Assembly: GCA_020402745.1 (NCBI GenBank)
Contig: JADBYZ010000001.1
Location: 124,001-188,000, forward strand
From: Phenylobacterium sp.
GTDB lineage: Bacteria > Pseudomonadota > Alphaproteobacteria > Caulobacterales > Caulobacteraceae
Reading direction: 5' to 3'
DNA length: 64,000 bases
In this document: piece by piece, positions 55,095-64,000 of the stretch
Position numbering within the stretch: position 1 is the first letter of the stretch
How the letters are laid out: each line of letters opens with the position of its first letter
Program-made: the position numbers and the translations under genes
The notes under the pieces: model-generated
The model's database searches: none
What the model was told of the DNA's origin: nothing
The model's input: only the letters and a program-made list of their open reading frames with translations

Positions 55095-55759
55095 ACCCGA
55101 TTGAGACCCTGCGAATCCTCGCGGGCGGGGGGCATCCCGACTCCGGGCTGCTTCACACCGCGCGTCTTACCGCTTTTGGCATCGAAGCCCACGGCGAAGA
55201 ACAGATCGTCGAAACGTTCCGAAGCGCCCCCTTCGAGATCGCGGAGAATGCGTTGGTTGTCACTGCCCCTGACCACGCGGCGATCTTCGATGGTGCGACC
55301 GCCCTCTTTGCAGACTTGTCGGGGGACAACCTATCAAGACTCTGGCGCTTGGGCGGCGGGGAGCCGCTACCGACAGAGCCGCGGATCGCGACGCCATTTG
55401 ACTCCGACCTCACCCAGGACCACGGCGACATCTCCATGATTTCGTCCGACCACCCCGCTCTGGCCGCCGACGCCATCGTGCGAGTCCAGAAGGCGGCGCG
55501 GGCGTTGATGCGCAATGATCAGGGCTTCAGCCGCACCCGACCCTTTGTGATCCGCGCATTTGGGACAGCCAAACAGGGGGCCGCCCTGATCGCGGCGCAT
55601 CGCTTCAGCAGCGAGTTCGAGCGCCGCTCCGGCTTCACGAACATTGCACTGGCCTGGTCCCCGACGGGTGATCAGGTGATCACCGACATCGCCGGCGAAG
55701 CTGCATGGCTTCGTGCACCCTGGACGCCTCGCGTCCCTGAAGAGGCAATACCCCAATGA
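55091..55759 (+). CDS. unknown protein in catabolic cluster, weakly NTF2-like
   Basis: The 222-residue protein has no motif I recognise. The N-terminal half (HTARLTAFGIEAHGEEQIVE then IFDGATALFADLSGDNLSRL) and the C-terminal half (IRAFGTAKQGAALIAAHRFS) each have a strand-helix pattern that faintly resembles NTF2-like folds. GTG 55091 overlaps the preceding stop, and its end overlaps the MetE-like ATG. Such coupling suggests a shared pathway or a complex with its neighbours. Confidence 0.55.
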   Translation: MNPIETLRILAGGGHPDSGLLHTARLTAFGIEAHGEEQIVETFRSAPFEIAENALVVTAPDHAAIFDGATALFADLSGDNLSRLWRLGGGEPLPTEPRIATPFDSDLTQDHGDISMISSDHPALAADAIVRVQKAARALMRNDQGFSRTRPFVIRAFGTAKQGAALIAAHRFSSEFERRSGFTNIALAWSPTGDQVITDIAGEAAWLRAPWTPRVPEEAIPQ

Positions 55760-56895
55760 CTGAACGCATTCTCGTCACCCATGTAGGCTCCCTGCCGCGT
55801 TCGAAGGCAGTGACAGACCTGATCTTCGCCCACGAGCGTGGCGACCCGGTCAATGCCGCAGACTTTGGTCGGGTCATCGGCGATGCGGTAGATGACGCCG
55901 TCGGCAGGCAGGTCGCCGCTGGGGTCGATCTCGTCTCTGACGGTGAGATGTCGAAGATCAGCTATGCGACCTACATCAAGGATCGCATCACCGGCTTTGA
56001 TGGCGACTCCCCGAGAACACCGCCTGCGGACCTTGAGGCGTTCCCGGGGTTCCTGGAACGTCAGGCAAAGGGGGGCGGCACCCCGACGTATCGCCGCCCC
56101 AAGTGCGTCGGACCTATAGAACCCAAGACACTGGAACCACTGCAGGACGATCTTGGCCACATGGCGAGCGCGATCGCCAGGCACAGCCCGCTTGGTGGCT
56201 TCATGAACGCCGCCTCGCCGGGCGTGATCGCACTCTTCCAGCCCAACGAGCACTACCCGACCCAGGACGATTATCTCGAGGCTCTCGCGGAGGCCATGAG
56301 ACCGGAGTACGAGGCCATCGTGGGGGCCGGGCTGATATTGCAACTCGACTCGCCTGACCTCGGGCTCGGCAGGCACATGATGTACAAGGGCCGGTCCGAC
56401 GAGGAGTACCTGCGGCTGATCGGTAAGCACGTGGAGGTTCTGAACCACGCGTTACGGAATGTTGCGGCCGATCGGGTGCGAATGCACGTCTGCTGGGGCA
56501 ACTACGAGGGGCCGCACCATTGCGATGTCGAGATGGGCGTGATCCTGCCAACGTTGATGAAGGCCAAGCCCGCAGGCCTGTTGTTCGAAACATCGAACCC
56601 GCGCCATCAGCACGACTGGAACTATTTCTTGGAGATGCGCGACTTGATTCCAGAGGACAAGGTTTTGATCCCTGGCGTGATCGACTCCACCACCAACTTC
56701 ATCGAGCACCCGCGCGTTGTGGCTGAGCGGATCGAGCGGTTTGCTGGGATTGTGGGCCGAGAGCGGATCATAGCGGGAACAGACTGCGGCTTTTCCACCT
56801 TTGCGGGCTTCGGCGCAGTCGATCCGGACATCGTCTGGGCCAAGCTTCGCACTCTTGCTGAAGGCGCCGCCTTGGCAAGCGCTCGGCTATGGTGA
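55756..56895 (+). CDS. MetE C-terminal-like zinc methyl/thiol transferase
   Basis: The 379-residue barrel resembles the C-terminal half of cobalamin-independent methionine synthase and the related coenzyme-M transferase group. VTHVGSLPRS and GVDLVSDGEMSK open the barrel. Candidate zinc ligands are the His and Cys in MHVCWGNYEG, a Glu in between, and the Cys in GTDCGFSTFAG. It lacks the N-terminal folate-binding half, so it is not ordinary MetE. It may move a methyl, alkyl or thiol group in the pathway. The end overlaps the aldolase start. Confidence 0.75.
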   Translation: MTERILVTHVGSLPRSKAVTDLIFAHERGDPVNAADFGRVIGDAVDDAVGRQVAAGVDLVSDGEMSKISYATYIKDRITGFDGDSPRTPPADLEAFPGFLERQAKGGGTPTYRRPKCVGPIEPKTLEPLQDDLGHMASAIARHSPLGGFMNAASPGVIALFQPNEHYPTQDDYLEALAEAMRPEYEAIVGAGLILQLDSPDLGLGRHMMYKGRSDEEYLRLIGKHVEVLNHALRNVAADRVRMHVCWGNYEGPHHCDVEMGVILPTLMKAKPAGLLFETSNPRHQHDWNYFLEMRDLIPEDKVLIPGVIDSTTNFIEHPRVVAERIERFAGIVGRERIIAGTDCGFSTFAGFGAVDPDIVWAKLRTLAEGAALASARLW

Positions 56896-57638
56896 GCTTT
56901 GGAGAGCGCCTCCGTTCCGGCGACCTGCTGGCCGGAACCTGGGTAAAGACCCCGCATCCGCATGTGGTGGAGGTGCTGAGCCTGTCACCCCTGGATTGCC
57001 TGGTGCTGGATGCGGAACATGCGCCCTTTGACCGACGTGATCTGGACGCCTGCATTCTGTCAGCGCGAGCCGGCGGCAAGCCTGTGTTGGTGCGACCGGC
57101 CTCGTCTGCACCTGAGCAGTTGCTCAACGCCCTAGACCTCGGCGCCGACGGCGTCATCGTCCCCCATGTCAGAACCGAGGCCGAGGCCCGCGCCCTAGTC
57201 CAAGCCTGCCATTACGGGCCGGGCGGGCGCGGATACTCCGGTGGCACCCGGGCGGCGGGCCACACGCTGCTGGGCATGGCCAAGCACCGCGCCGGGGCAC
57301 AGAACGTTGTCGTCATCGCTCAGATCGAAGACGCGGAGGCTCTGGACGAGATCGACGCGATCGCCCGGGTCGAAGGCATAGATGCCCTGTTCATTGGCCG
57401 GGCTGACCTGACTATTTCGCTGGGCGCAGCAAGCCCGGATGAGTCGCGGGTGGCTGCGGCTGTGGAGCAGATCTGCGCAGCATGCGTGGCGTCGGGTCGG
57501 GCCGCAGGTATGTTCCTCGGACGGTCGGACGATTTACCTGAGTGGCGCGCCAAAGGCGCCAGCCTGTTCATCCTGGCGTCCGACCAGGAGTTTCTGCTCC
57601 AAGGCGCAGCATCACTGGCCCGGGCTGTGAGGATTTGA
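56889..57638 (+). CDS. HpcH/HpaI-family aldolase
   Basis: The 249-residue class II aldolase has LDAEHAPFDRRDLDACI with the base His about residue 44. DGVIVPHVRTEAEA and IAQIEDAEALDEIDAIA provide the metal-binding Glu, and FIGRADLTISLG the Asp. Members cleave 4-hydroxy-2-oxo acids to pyruvate plus an aldehyde. It is the clearest carbon-cleaving enzyme in the cluster and suggests a 2-oxo acid intermediate. ATG 56889 overlaps the previous stop. Confidence 0.85.
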   Translation: MVSFGERLRSGDLLAGTWVKTPHPHVVEVLSLSPLDCLVLDAEHAPFDRRDLDACILSARAGGKPVLVRPASSAPEQLLNALDLGADGVIVPHVRTEAEARALVQACHYGPGGRGYSGGTRAAGHTLLGMAKHRAGAQNVVVIAQIEDAEALDEIDAIARVEGIDALFIGRADLTISLGAASPDESRVAAAVEQICAACVASGRAAGMFLGRSDDLPEWRAKGASLFILASDQEFLLQGAASLARAVRI

Positions 57639-57644
57639 ACCCCC

Positions 57645-58559
57645 TCACACCTGCCTAACGGCGAAAACTACGGCATCATCGGTGGTCAGACGATGCCGGC
57701 CCATGTCCGCCGGGATCGTCATGGTGTCTCCCGCCCGGAGCGCTACAGGCTCGTCGCCGCCTTCCACAGTGACGACGCCGCGATGAACGAAGACAACATA
57801 GCGGCCTTCCAGGCCATCGGCCGAGCCCACGATATGCCATCGCTCGAGAGTGAAGCCATGGGGCCAATCCAGGCGCCCGCCTGGGCCGATCACAAGGCCA
57901 GCCCCCTGGGCATCTCGGACCACGAGGCCGTCGGCTTCTGCCTGAGAGCACCGCCGCAATGCCGCGACCTGCTCGCGCGTGGTCACGGGCATGGGGGAGA
58001 CGTCGGACGGCGACAGTTCCCCCGAAGCGGTATCGACGAGGTTGCCGTTCTCAAGCAGAACTAGGCCGTGGTCCTTGGCGAGTTCAAATACGTCCGGCGC
58101 CCATAACACCCGGCCGGGATCGTCACCGCCGAGTATGGCCCAAAGAAAACCTGTGTCCGTTCCGACGTTGGTAAAGCCGCGGAACATTTGGGTCGGGAGG
58201 GAGATAGTGTCACCCGGGCCTAGGAAGACCTGCGCATCTTCGCCGTGCTCCCCGAGATCGAAGCGCCAGCAACCGGTGTGAGCCACGAACACCTCTGCCG
58301 TCGTGTGGCTGTGTTGCGAGTTCACGCAGTTTGGCGGCTGGCGCGCGCCGCCGATGTTAAATCCGTGAGGCTCGGCGATGTGTACGTGCTGGGCGGGATT
58401 CTCCGACACGCCGGGACCAATGATGGTGAAGTTTTCCTTGGCCTCCGAACCCGGAGTGCGGGTGTCAACAAAGGCATTGTAGCAGGGCTTCAGGTCAGCA
58501 TAGCGGACGACGCGTGCGTCCAGCCTGCCACCGCCGGCTCTCTTCTGGTCTTCAAGCAC
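57645..58559 (-). CDS. bicupin protein
   Basis: The protein of about 304 residues has two cupin domains. The first has HSHTTAEVFVAHTGCWRFDLG with the typical HxH...E and a downstream LPTQMFRGFTN. The second contains VVFVHRGVVTVEGGDEPVAL and IPADMGRHRL. Possible activities are metal-dependent dioxygenase, isomerase or lyase. GTG 58559 was chosen because GAGG lies 7 bases before it; the frame from 58808 starts with unrelated arginine-rich sequence. Convergent with the aldolase and divergent from the second SnoaL-like gene. Confidence 0.7.
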   Translation of the reverse strand: MLEDQKRAGGGRLDARVVRYADLKPCYNAFVDTRTPGSEAKENFTIIGPGVSENPAQHVHIAEPHGFNIGGARQPPNCVNSQHSHTTAEVFVAHTGCWRFDLGEHGEDAQVFLGPGDTISLPTQMFRGFTNVGTDTGFLWAILGGDDPGRVLWAPDVFELAKDHGLVLLENGNLVDTASGELSPSDVSPMPVTTREQVAALRRCSQAEADGLVVRDAQGAGLVIGPGGRLDWPHGFTLERWHIVGSADGLEGRYVVFVHRGVVTVEGGDEPVALRAGDTMTIPADMGRHRLTTDDAVVFAVRQV

Positions 58560-58593
58560 GCCGAAACCTCGTTCCCACTTCCCTTGCCTTTTC

Positions 58594-58609
58594 TTGCATT
58601 CGCAGTCAG
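58594..58609. promoter_or_regulatory. candidate LacI-family operator 2
   Basis: TTGCATTCGCAGTCAG: central CG, and the first 15 bases differ from the 53786 site at one position only. It lies between the divergent bicupin and second SnoaL-like genes, the second divergent promoter region of the cluster. Confidence 0.5.
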
Positions 58610-58630
58610 TACAGGCAACCGGAGATGCAA

Positions 58631-59569
58631 ATGTCTCATGCCGAAACGCTCTTCGAGCCTGCCGCGCGCCGTATCTGGGCCGCCGATCACCTCTTGCGGG
58701 CATGCAATCCTGTGGAGGAGCAGATCGGCTTGGCGGCAGCGGAGCAGGCTCTGATCGCACCCCTGGCGGCCGCCTTCCCCGCGATGACGATCCGGACAGC
58801 AATCGCAATGCAGGGCGCCTTCCAAGGTGCGGAGTGGATCGCGCGGAGCGGGCACCTACACGGACGCTTTGTCGCGCCGCTGTTTAGCATTCCTGCCACC
58901 GGACGTATCGCCCACCTGCGCTTCGGCAGCTTCGAACGGATAGAAGCTGGGCGGATTGTCGAGACCCTGCTGATCCTTGACCTGCCTTCGCTGATGATCC
59001 AGGCGGGGGTCTGGCCCCTCGGACGCGCCATGGGCCCCGCGCTTATGGCCCCGCCTCCATTGGGTGGAGATGTTGCGTTTCCAGCCTCATCACCGCAGGA
59101 GAGCGCCCAAAGCCTTGCGCTCGTCGAAGCCATGATTGGGGGCCTGAAGCAGTACGATGGCTCACTGAAGAGCATGGGCATGCGTGACTACTGGACGGAC
59201 GACTTCTGGTGGTTCGGTCCTGAGCCCATCGGCAGCTTCCAGGGTCACCATGACTACGAACGCGGCCACCAACGGCCGTTCCTGGCCGCCTTTCCTGATC
59301 GGGTCGGGGGCAATCACCGGGCGCGTTTCGGCCACGGCGCCTTCGTCGCCTCCACGGGATGGCCCAGTATCTATGCAACCCATGCCGGCGGCGATTGGCT
59401 GGGCCTGGCGCCGACGGGTCGCAAGATCACCATGCGGGTGATGGATTTCTGGCGACGCGAGGGTGATCGCCTGGCTGAGAACTGGGTGATGATCGACATC
59501 CCCGACCTGCTGCAGCAGATGGGAGTCGACCTGTTCGCCCGGATGGCCGCCCTGAACGACAGGAGCTGA
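58631..59569 (+). CDS. SnoaL-like ester-cyclase family protein, double domain
   Basis: The protein of about 312 residues carries two SnoaL-type repeats. The first has [20 protein letters not shown]; the second begins [20 protein letters not shown] and includes [19 protein letters not shown], a strongly conserved segment of the family. ATG 58631 was chosen with GGAG 7 bases before it. It starts the second block and ends one base before the HisD-like gene. It likely acts as an isomerase, cyclase or hydratase. Confidence 0.75.
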   Translation: MSHAETLFEPAARRIWAADHLLRACNPVEEQIGLAAAEQALIAPLAAAFPAMTIRTAIAMQGAFQGAEWIARSGHLHGRFVAPLFSIPATGRIAHLRFGSFERIEAGRIVETLLILDLPSLMIQAGVWPLGRAMGPALMAPPPLGGDVAFPASSPQESAQSLALVEAMIGGLKQYDGSLKSMGMRDYWTDDFWWFGPEPIGSFQGHHDYERGHQRPFLAAFPDRVGGNHRARFGHGAFVASTGWPSIYATHAGGDWLGLAPTGRKITMRVMDFWRREGDRLAENWVMIDIPDLLQQMGVDLFARMAALNDRS

Positions 59570-59570
59570 A

Positions 59571-60887
59571 ATGGCGGAATGGTTGAAGCGCGGAGCAACC
59601 GCGGAGAGCAAGGCTTCCAACGATCGGGCGGTGCGAGACACCGTCGAGACCCTGCTGGCCGACATCGAGGCCCGCGGCGACGCTGCGGTGCGCGAGCTCT
59701 CGAACCGGTTCGACGGTTGGGACCGTGAAAGCTATCGGCTCACAGCCTCCGAGATCCAGGACTGCATTGACCAGCTTTCGCCTCAGGACCTGAAGGACAT
59801 CGAGTTCGCCCAGACGCAAGTGCGGAACTTCGCTCAGATCCAGCGGGATTCGATGCTCGAGGTCCAGGTTGAAACCCTGCCGGGCGTAATCCTGGGCCAC
59901 CGGCACGTCCCGATCCAGAACGCCGGTTGCTACGTCCCCGGCGGAAAGTACCCGCTGTTGGCATCAGCGCACATGAGTGTGATCACGGCCAAGGTCGCCG
60001 GCGTGCCTCGGGTTGCAACTTGCGCGCCGCCTTTTGAGGGCCGCCCCGCCCCGGCGATCGTGGCGGCGCAAGCCATGGCTGGGGCGGACGAGATCTATTG
60101 CCTGGGGGGTATTCAGGCGGTGGCGGCCATGGCGATCGGTACGCAGAGTATCGCGGCGGTCGATATCTTGGTCGGTCCGGGCAACGCCTTTGTCGCCGAG
60201 GCTAAGCGGCAGCTCTTCGGCCGCGTGGGCATCGACCTGTTCGCGGGCCCCACCGAAACGCTGATCATCTGTGACGAGGTCGGCTGCGATGGCGAACTGG
60301 CGGCCACCGACCTTCTGGGTCAAGCCGAACATGGCCCGGATTCACCCGCCATTCTGCTGACCACCAGCCGTGCGCTGGCCGAGGAGACGATGCGCGAGGT
60401 CGAGCGCCTGCTGACGATCCTGCCCACCGCCGCCATCGCCCGCCGCGCCTGGGACTCCTTCGGAGAGGTGATCGTTGCCGAAGACGACGCCGAGATGGTG
60501 CGGATCGCTGACGAGATCGCATCGGAGCATGTTCAGGTTATGACCAGAGACCCGAATTACTTCCTGGAGAACATGACGAACTACGGCGCTCTATTCCTCG
60601 GGGCCCGCACGAACGTAAGCTATGGTGACAAGGTAATCGGCACCAATCACACCTTGCCTACTCGGAAGGCTTCGCGCTATACTGGCGGGCTATGGGTTGG
60701 AAAATTCCTAAAGACCTGTACCTACCAGCGGGTTCTTACTGACGAGGCTTCGACACTGGTAGGCGAATACTGCAGCCGGCTTTGTGCGCTCGAAGGGTTT
60801 GCGGGACATGGCGAGCAGGCCAACATCCGCGTGCGCCGGTTCGGCGGGCGGGACGTGCCCTACGCGGGCAAAGTCGAGGCGGATTGA
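59571..60887 (+). CDS. histidinol dehydrogenase-like / HpsN-like alcohol dehydrogenase
   Basis: The 438-residue protein keeps the HisD zinc set Gln251, His254, Asp353 and His413 and the catalytic Glu319-His320. The region [19 protein letters not shown] resembles HpsN, the sulfopropanediol 3-dehydrogenase, more than biosynthetic HisD. HisD-fold enzymes oxidise a primary alcohol through an aldehyde to an acid with two NAD+. No his genes are nearby, so a catabolic role is likely. The stop overlaps the SDR TTG start. Confidence 0.85.
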   Translation: MAEWLKRGATAESKASNDRAVRDTVETLLADIEARGDAAVRELSNRFDGWDRESYRLTASEIQDCIDQLSPQDLKDIEFAQTQVRNFAQIQRDSMLEVQVETLPGVILGHRHVPIQNAGCYVPGGKYPLLASAHMSVITAKVAGVPRVATCAPPFEGRPAPAIVAAQAMAGADEIYCLGGIQAVAAMAIGTQSIAAVDILVGPGNAFVAEAKRQLFGRVGIDLFAGPTETLIICDEVGCDGELAATDLLGQAEHGPDSPAILLTTSRALAEETMREVERLLTILPTAAIARRAWDSFGEVIVAEDDAEMVRIADEIASEHVQVMTRDPNYFLENMTNYGALFLGARTNVSYGDKVIGTNHTLPTRKASRYTGGLWVGKFLKTCTYQRVLTDEASTLVGEYCSRLCALEGFAGHGEQANIRVRRFGGRDVPYAGKVEAD

Positions 60888-61654
60888 ACACCGACGCTCC
60901 CCCCCCTCCGACCACGCCCTCGTTTCGGCTCGATGGGCGTTCTGCGCTGGTCACGGGCGCCGGTCGCGGGATCGGTCTCGCCGCCGCCGCCGCGCTGGTC
61001 CAGGCCGGCGCCCAGGTTACGCTGGTGGCGCGCACCGCCGCGGAGATCGGGGCGGCGGCCGAACGCCTGGGGCCACTCGCGAGCGCCTGCACCCTGGATG
61101 TGGCGGACCTACCCTCGGTCGCCGCCTTTTTCGCCGATCGTCCCGCCTTCGATGTCCTGGTCAACAACGCAGGCCTAAACCGGCCCAAGCCAATCTGGGA
61201 CGTCACGGAGGAGGACTATGACGCGGTCCTCGGCTTGAACCTGAAGGCGGCCTATTTCGTGGCTCAGGCCTCTGCCAGACGGATGATCGCGCAAGGGGTC
61301 AAGGGCGCCCTGATCCATATGGGCTCACAGATGGGCCATGTGGGCGGGGCGAACCGCTCGCTCTATTGCGCCTCGAAATGGGCGTTGGAGGGTATGAACA
61401 AGGCCATCGCCCTCGACCTTGCGCCGCACGGTATTCGGTCAAACACCATCGCGCCTACCTTCATCGAAACGCCGATGACTCGGCCGTTCTTCGCGGATCC
61501 TGCATTCAAGGCCTCGGTTCTAGCCAAGATCAAGCTGGGTCGGCTGGGCAAGGTCGAGGACTTGATGGGGGCGATCGTTTTCCTGGCCTCCGACGCCGCC
61601 GCGCTCATGACCGGCACGAGCCTGGTCATCGACGGCGGTTGGACCGCGGATTGA
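60884..61654 (+). CDS. short-chain dehydrogenase/reductase (SDR)
   Basis: The 256-residue SDR has the cofactor motif [12 protein letters not shown] and catalytic YCASK with Tyr and Lys. The LVIDGGW end is usual for classical SDRs. It probably oxidises a secondary alcohol. The start is TTG 60884, overlapping the HisD-like stop; an in-frame ATG at 60782 lies inside that gene. The gene precedes the symporter. Confidence 0.87.
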   Translation: MNTDAPPPPTTPSFRLDGRSALVTGAGRGIGLAAAAALVQAGAQVTLVARTAAEIGAAAERLGPLASACTLDVADLPSVAAFFADRPAFDVLVNNAGLNRPKPIWDVTEEDYDAVLGLNLKAAYFVAQASARRMIAQGVKGALIHMGSQMGHVGGANRSLYCASKWALEGMNKAIALDLAPHGIRSNTIAPTFIETPMTRPFFADPAFKASVLAKIKLGRLGKVEDLMGAIVFLASDAAALMTGTSLVIDGGWTAD

Positions 61655-61715
61655 GAAGCAAGAAAGTGTTGCGTCGGGACACGCAGGTTAGTGCTGACAT
61701 CTCCGGAGACCTCAA

Positions 61716-63320
61716 ATGACGCTCTCACTCCTCGACGGGACGATCATCCTCACCTTCATCGTCGCCAACCTCGTCATTGGCTTCGTGCTAGGGCGAAATG
61801 TGAAGACCGCCAAGGAGTTCAACATCGGCAGCGGGCGGACCCCGTGGTGGGCCATCGGGGTGTCGGTCATTGCTACCTACATCAGCGCCCTGTCTTTTCT
61901 TGGGGCGCCCGCCTGGGCCTACAGCGACGGGTTGGCGGCCCTGGCAATACACCTGAACTATCCGATCGTCATCCTAGCGGTGACCACCTACTTCCTGCCA
62001 TTCTTCTATAACAGCGGCGTTGCCTCTATTTACGAGTATCAGGAGCGTCGCTTCGGAACGACCTCGCGCGCCATCATGTCGAGCATCTTCCTGGTGACCC
62101 AAGGACTGTCGACTGGTGCAATCCTCTACGCCACCGCCCTGGTGCTGCAGTTCATCACTGGCGTCCCCATCACCTGGGCCGTTGTCGCCATCACCGTACT
62201 CGCCCTGATCTATACCACCATGGGGGGCATGCTGGCAGTGATCTGGACCGACGTGTTCCAGGCCGTGATCTTGTTCGGCGGGGCTATTGTCATCATGGTC
62301 GCGATGATTCTCCTGATGCCTGAACCCATCGGCGATGTTCTGGGCAGTCTGAAGGCCGCTGGGCGGCTCACCGCCATCGACCCGACATTGGACGCCACCA
62401 TTCCCACCACCATTTGGTCGGGCTTGATCGGCATGACCCTGTTCCACGTCACGGTCTATGGAGCCAACCAGATGATGGTGCAGCGGACCCTGGGGGCCAA
62501 GTCGATCGGCGACGCCAAGAAATCCTATTTGCTGATGGGATATGCCGCCTTTCCGATCTATTTCCTGTTCTTCTTCATCGGCGTGCTGGCCTGGGGCTAT
62601 TTCGGGGGACGCCCGTTCCAGAACACCAATGAGATCATACTGCAGTTCGCGCGGGATTCTGGCATCCCCGGCCTGCTTGGCATCCTCGCAGCGGCGGTGT
62701 TGGCCGCGTCAATGTCGACACTCAGCTCAGCCTTCAACAGCATGGCGACGGCCAGTGTCGTCGATTTCTACCAGCGCTACTTCCGCACCCATGCCTCGGA
62801 CGCGCACTATCTGGCCGTCACGCGCTGGATGACGCTCTTCTGGGGGGCGATCGTTATCGTCCCCGCCATCCTGTATGCGAACTCAAGCGGGTCGATTCTG
62901 GAGTTACTAAGCAAGATCAGCAGCTATTTCGTGGGGGCGAAACTAGGCATGTACGGCTTGGGCTTCTTCTCGAAGCACACGACTGAGCGCGGTCTTTTGG
63001 TCGGGGTCTTCGCGGGCTTCGCCGTGATCTGGGCGGTGGCCACCCGCACCGATATCGCCTGGCCCTGGTACTGCTTGATCGGCGGAGGGGCAACCATGAT
63101 CGTAGGATGGGGCGCCAGCCGCCTTCTTACCGGGCGGCAGGCGGACTGGTCGCCTTACTCGATCCCCGGTCAACGCGCCCGGTTCGAGGCCAGCGGCGCA
63201 CCCACCTCGGTCGAGGGATGGAGCACCCTGCCGGGCACGATTGATCGTCAAAGCCTGTGGCTGATCGCCTATCTGGTCGTAACGATCGGTGGCTTGGTTT
63301 TGTTCGAAGCCTTGGTGTGA
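61716..63320 (+). CDS. sodium:solute symporter (SSS family)
   Basis: The 534-residue membrane protein has about 13 transmembrane helices. It starts with [19 protein letters not shown] and [20 protein letters not shown], with a signature-like [16 protein letters not shown] region. SSS carriers use the sodium gradient for sugars, carboxylates or amino acids. It completes inner-membrane uptake for the cluster, matching the TonB receptor at the outer membrane. Good ribosome-binding GGAG before ATG 61716. Confidence 0.88.
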
Positions 63321-63383
63321 CTTCCTCGATTAGGACCGTCCGGTGAACTCTGCCGGGTGCGCTGTCGCGCCAGTCCAAGCCCC

Positions 63384-63584
63384 TCACGTCGGCCCAACCC
63401 AGATTGTGCTGGAGGTGTACTCCGCGCCGTAGTCGCGGAAGATAACGTCGGGACGTCCGCGGTAAGCGATGATGGCGTCGAGCTCGCGCGCCACCGTACG
63501 CCCCGACAGCGCGGTGTCCGCCACCAGGGCCAGACACTCGCGCGTACCGTTCTCGATCACGGTCAGTGCGCGGCTGCGCCGCAT
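63384..63584 (-). mobile_element. IS3-family transposase core remnant
   Basis: This fragment carries the rve/DDE core: [20 protein letters not shown] then [20 protein letters not shown]. Family members have DNGTE where this has DYGAE, so the catalytic region is also altered. The rest of the element is missing on both sides. It lies between the symporter and the fasciclin gene. Confidence 0.75.
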
Positions 63585-63689
63585 TCCGGCACATCGTCTT
63601 GCGACTGCAACACACAGCCCCTATTTCGCGAATTCGCACGCCGGGCTATACCGCCGGGAGTGCTTGCCACTCCGCGCCAAGGACTCATC

Positions 63690-64000
63690 ATGAAATCTGC
63701 CCAGCCGCACTCTCGCCGCCAATCCTTGAAGGCCGCCCTGGTCGCTATTGCCGCCGCCGGCCTGACGGCCTCCGCATTGCCGGCGCTCGCCGCGCCGAGC
63801 GCCAACGTCGTCGGCACCGCCGCCGGTTCTGCCGATCACACGACGTTGGTTGCCGCCGTCAAGGCCGCTGAGCTCGTCGACACGCTGTCGGGCAAGGGCC
63901 CGTTCACGGTCTTCGCGCCCACCAACGCTGCCTTCGCCAAGTTGCCAGTTGGCACCGTCGACAGTCTGTTGAAGCCTGAGAACAAGACGCAGCTCCAGTC
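63690..64000 (+). CDS. secreted fasciclin-domain protein (5' part; runs off right edge)
   Basis: The visible 103 residues start with a signal peptide (basic [14 protein letters not shown], then a hydrophobic stretch ending ALPALAA). The beginning of a FAS1 domain follows: [20 protein letters not shown] and [15 protein letters not shown], the latter diagnostic. FAS1 proteins mediate adhesion or surface binding. The remainder is outside the window. Confidence 0.85.
   Translation, partial: MKSAQPHSRRQSLKAALVAIAAAGLTASALPALAAPSANVVGTAAGSADHTTLVAAVKAAELVDTLSGKGPFTVFAPTNAAFAKLPVGTVDSLLKPENKTQLQ

Noticed and set aside
59571..60887. Biosynthetic hisD
   Set aside because: The fold is right, but no his genes are nearby and the sequence and context fit a catabolic HpsN-like enzyme.

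Overview
The window is GC-rich DNA of an alphaproteobacterium, most likely family Caulobacteraceae and probably close to Phenylobacterium or Caulobacter. The evidence is the backbone gene order: eno, ftsB-like gene, pdhA, lipoyl-domain pdhB, pdhC, lpd, lipA, ratA-like gene, cinA, fused ispDF, dusB, ntrB, ntrC, ntrY, ntrX, dat, hfq, hflX and mazG. This assignment comes from remembered synteny and protein style, not from a database search.

Region 1 (1-5.7 kb) is accessory. Two copies of an APH-fold phosphotransferase gene flank a hipBA toxin-antitoxin operon with three evenly spaced palindromic operators, plus the leftover of a BrnT-type toxin with its HTH partner. A methyltransferase, a secreted small protein and an IS66 transposase scar follow. 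Region 2 (5.7-12.9 kb) is core metabolism: enolase, a division protein and the pyruvate dehydrogenase operon, which holds an extra GFA-family zinc-protein gene between pdhB and pdhC. Region 3 (12.9-16.3 kb) is an islet (GDSL esterase, frameshifted methyltransferase, cytochrome P450) bounded by two copies of the 3' end of lpd. Region 4 (16.3-33.4 kb) is again core: lipoate, isoprenoid, tRNA-modification and nitrogen-regulation genes (ntrBC-ntrYX), then dat-hfq-hflX-mazG. A composite palindromic repeat of about 111-115 bp recurs between genes across regions 2 and 4.

Region 5 (33.5-42 kb) mixes small stress and modification enzymes: glutathione peroxidase, copper chaperone, phosphotransferase, truncated CHAP-like protein, VOC protein, two unassigned P-loop kinases and a methyltransferase. 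It ends in a 3.1 kb segment between perfect 79 bp direct repeats (GntR regulator, truncated ABC ATPase, Nudix, MazG-like, GNAT). Region 6 (42-48.8 kb) has a flavin monooxygenase, purN, the MBL-tatD-holB-tmk run (without metG), an MFS transporter and tRNA-Ser(UGA) followed by an IS3 scar.

Region 7 (49-63.3 kb) is the most novel part. An APH(6)-like kinase is followed by a LacI regulator, a TonB-dependent receptor and two divergent gene blocks. They encode two SnoaL-like proteins, an unknown protein, a MetE-C-terminal-like zinc protein, an HpcH/HpaI aldolase, a bicupin, a histidinol-dehydrogenase/HpsN-like enzyme, an SDR and a sodium:solute symporter. Together they look like a regulated uptake and catabolic pathway for an unidentified, possibly polyol- or sulfonate-like, compound. 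Two matching LacI-style 16-mers sit in its two divergent promoter regions. The right edge holds another IS3 scar and the start of a secreted fasciclin-domain protein.
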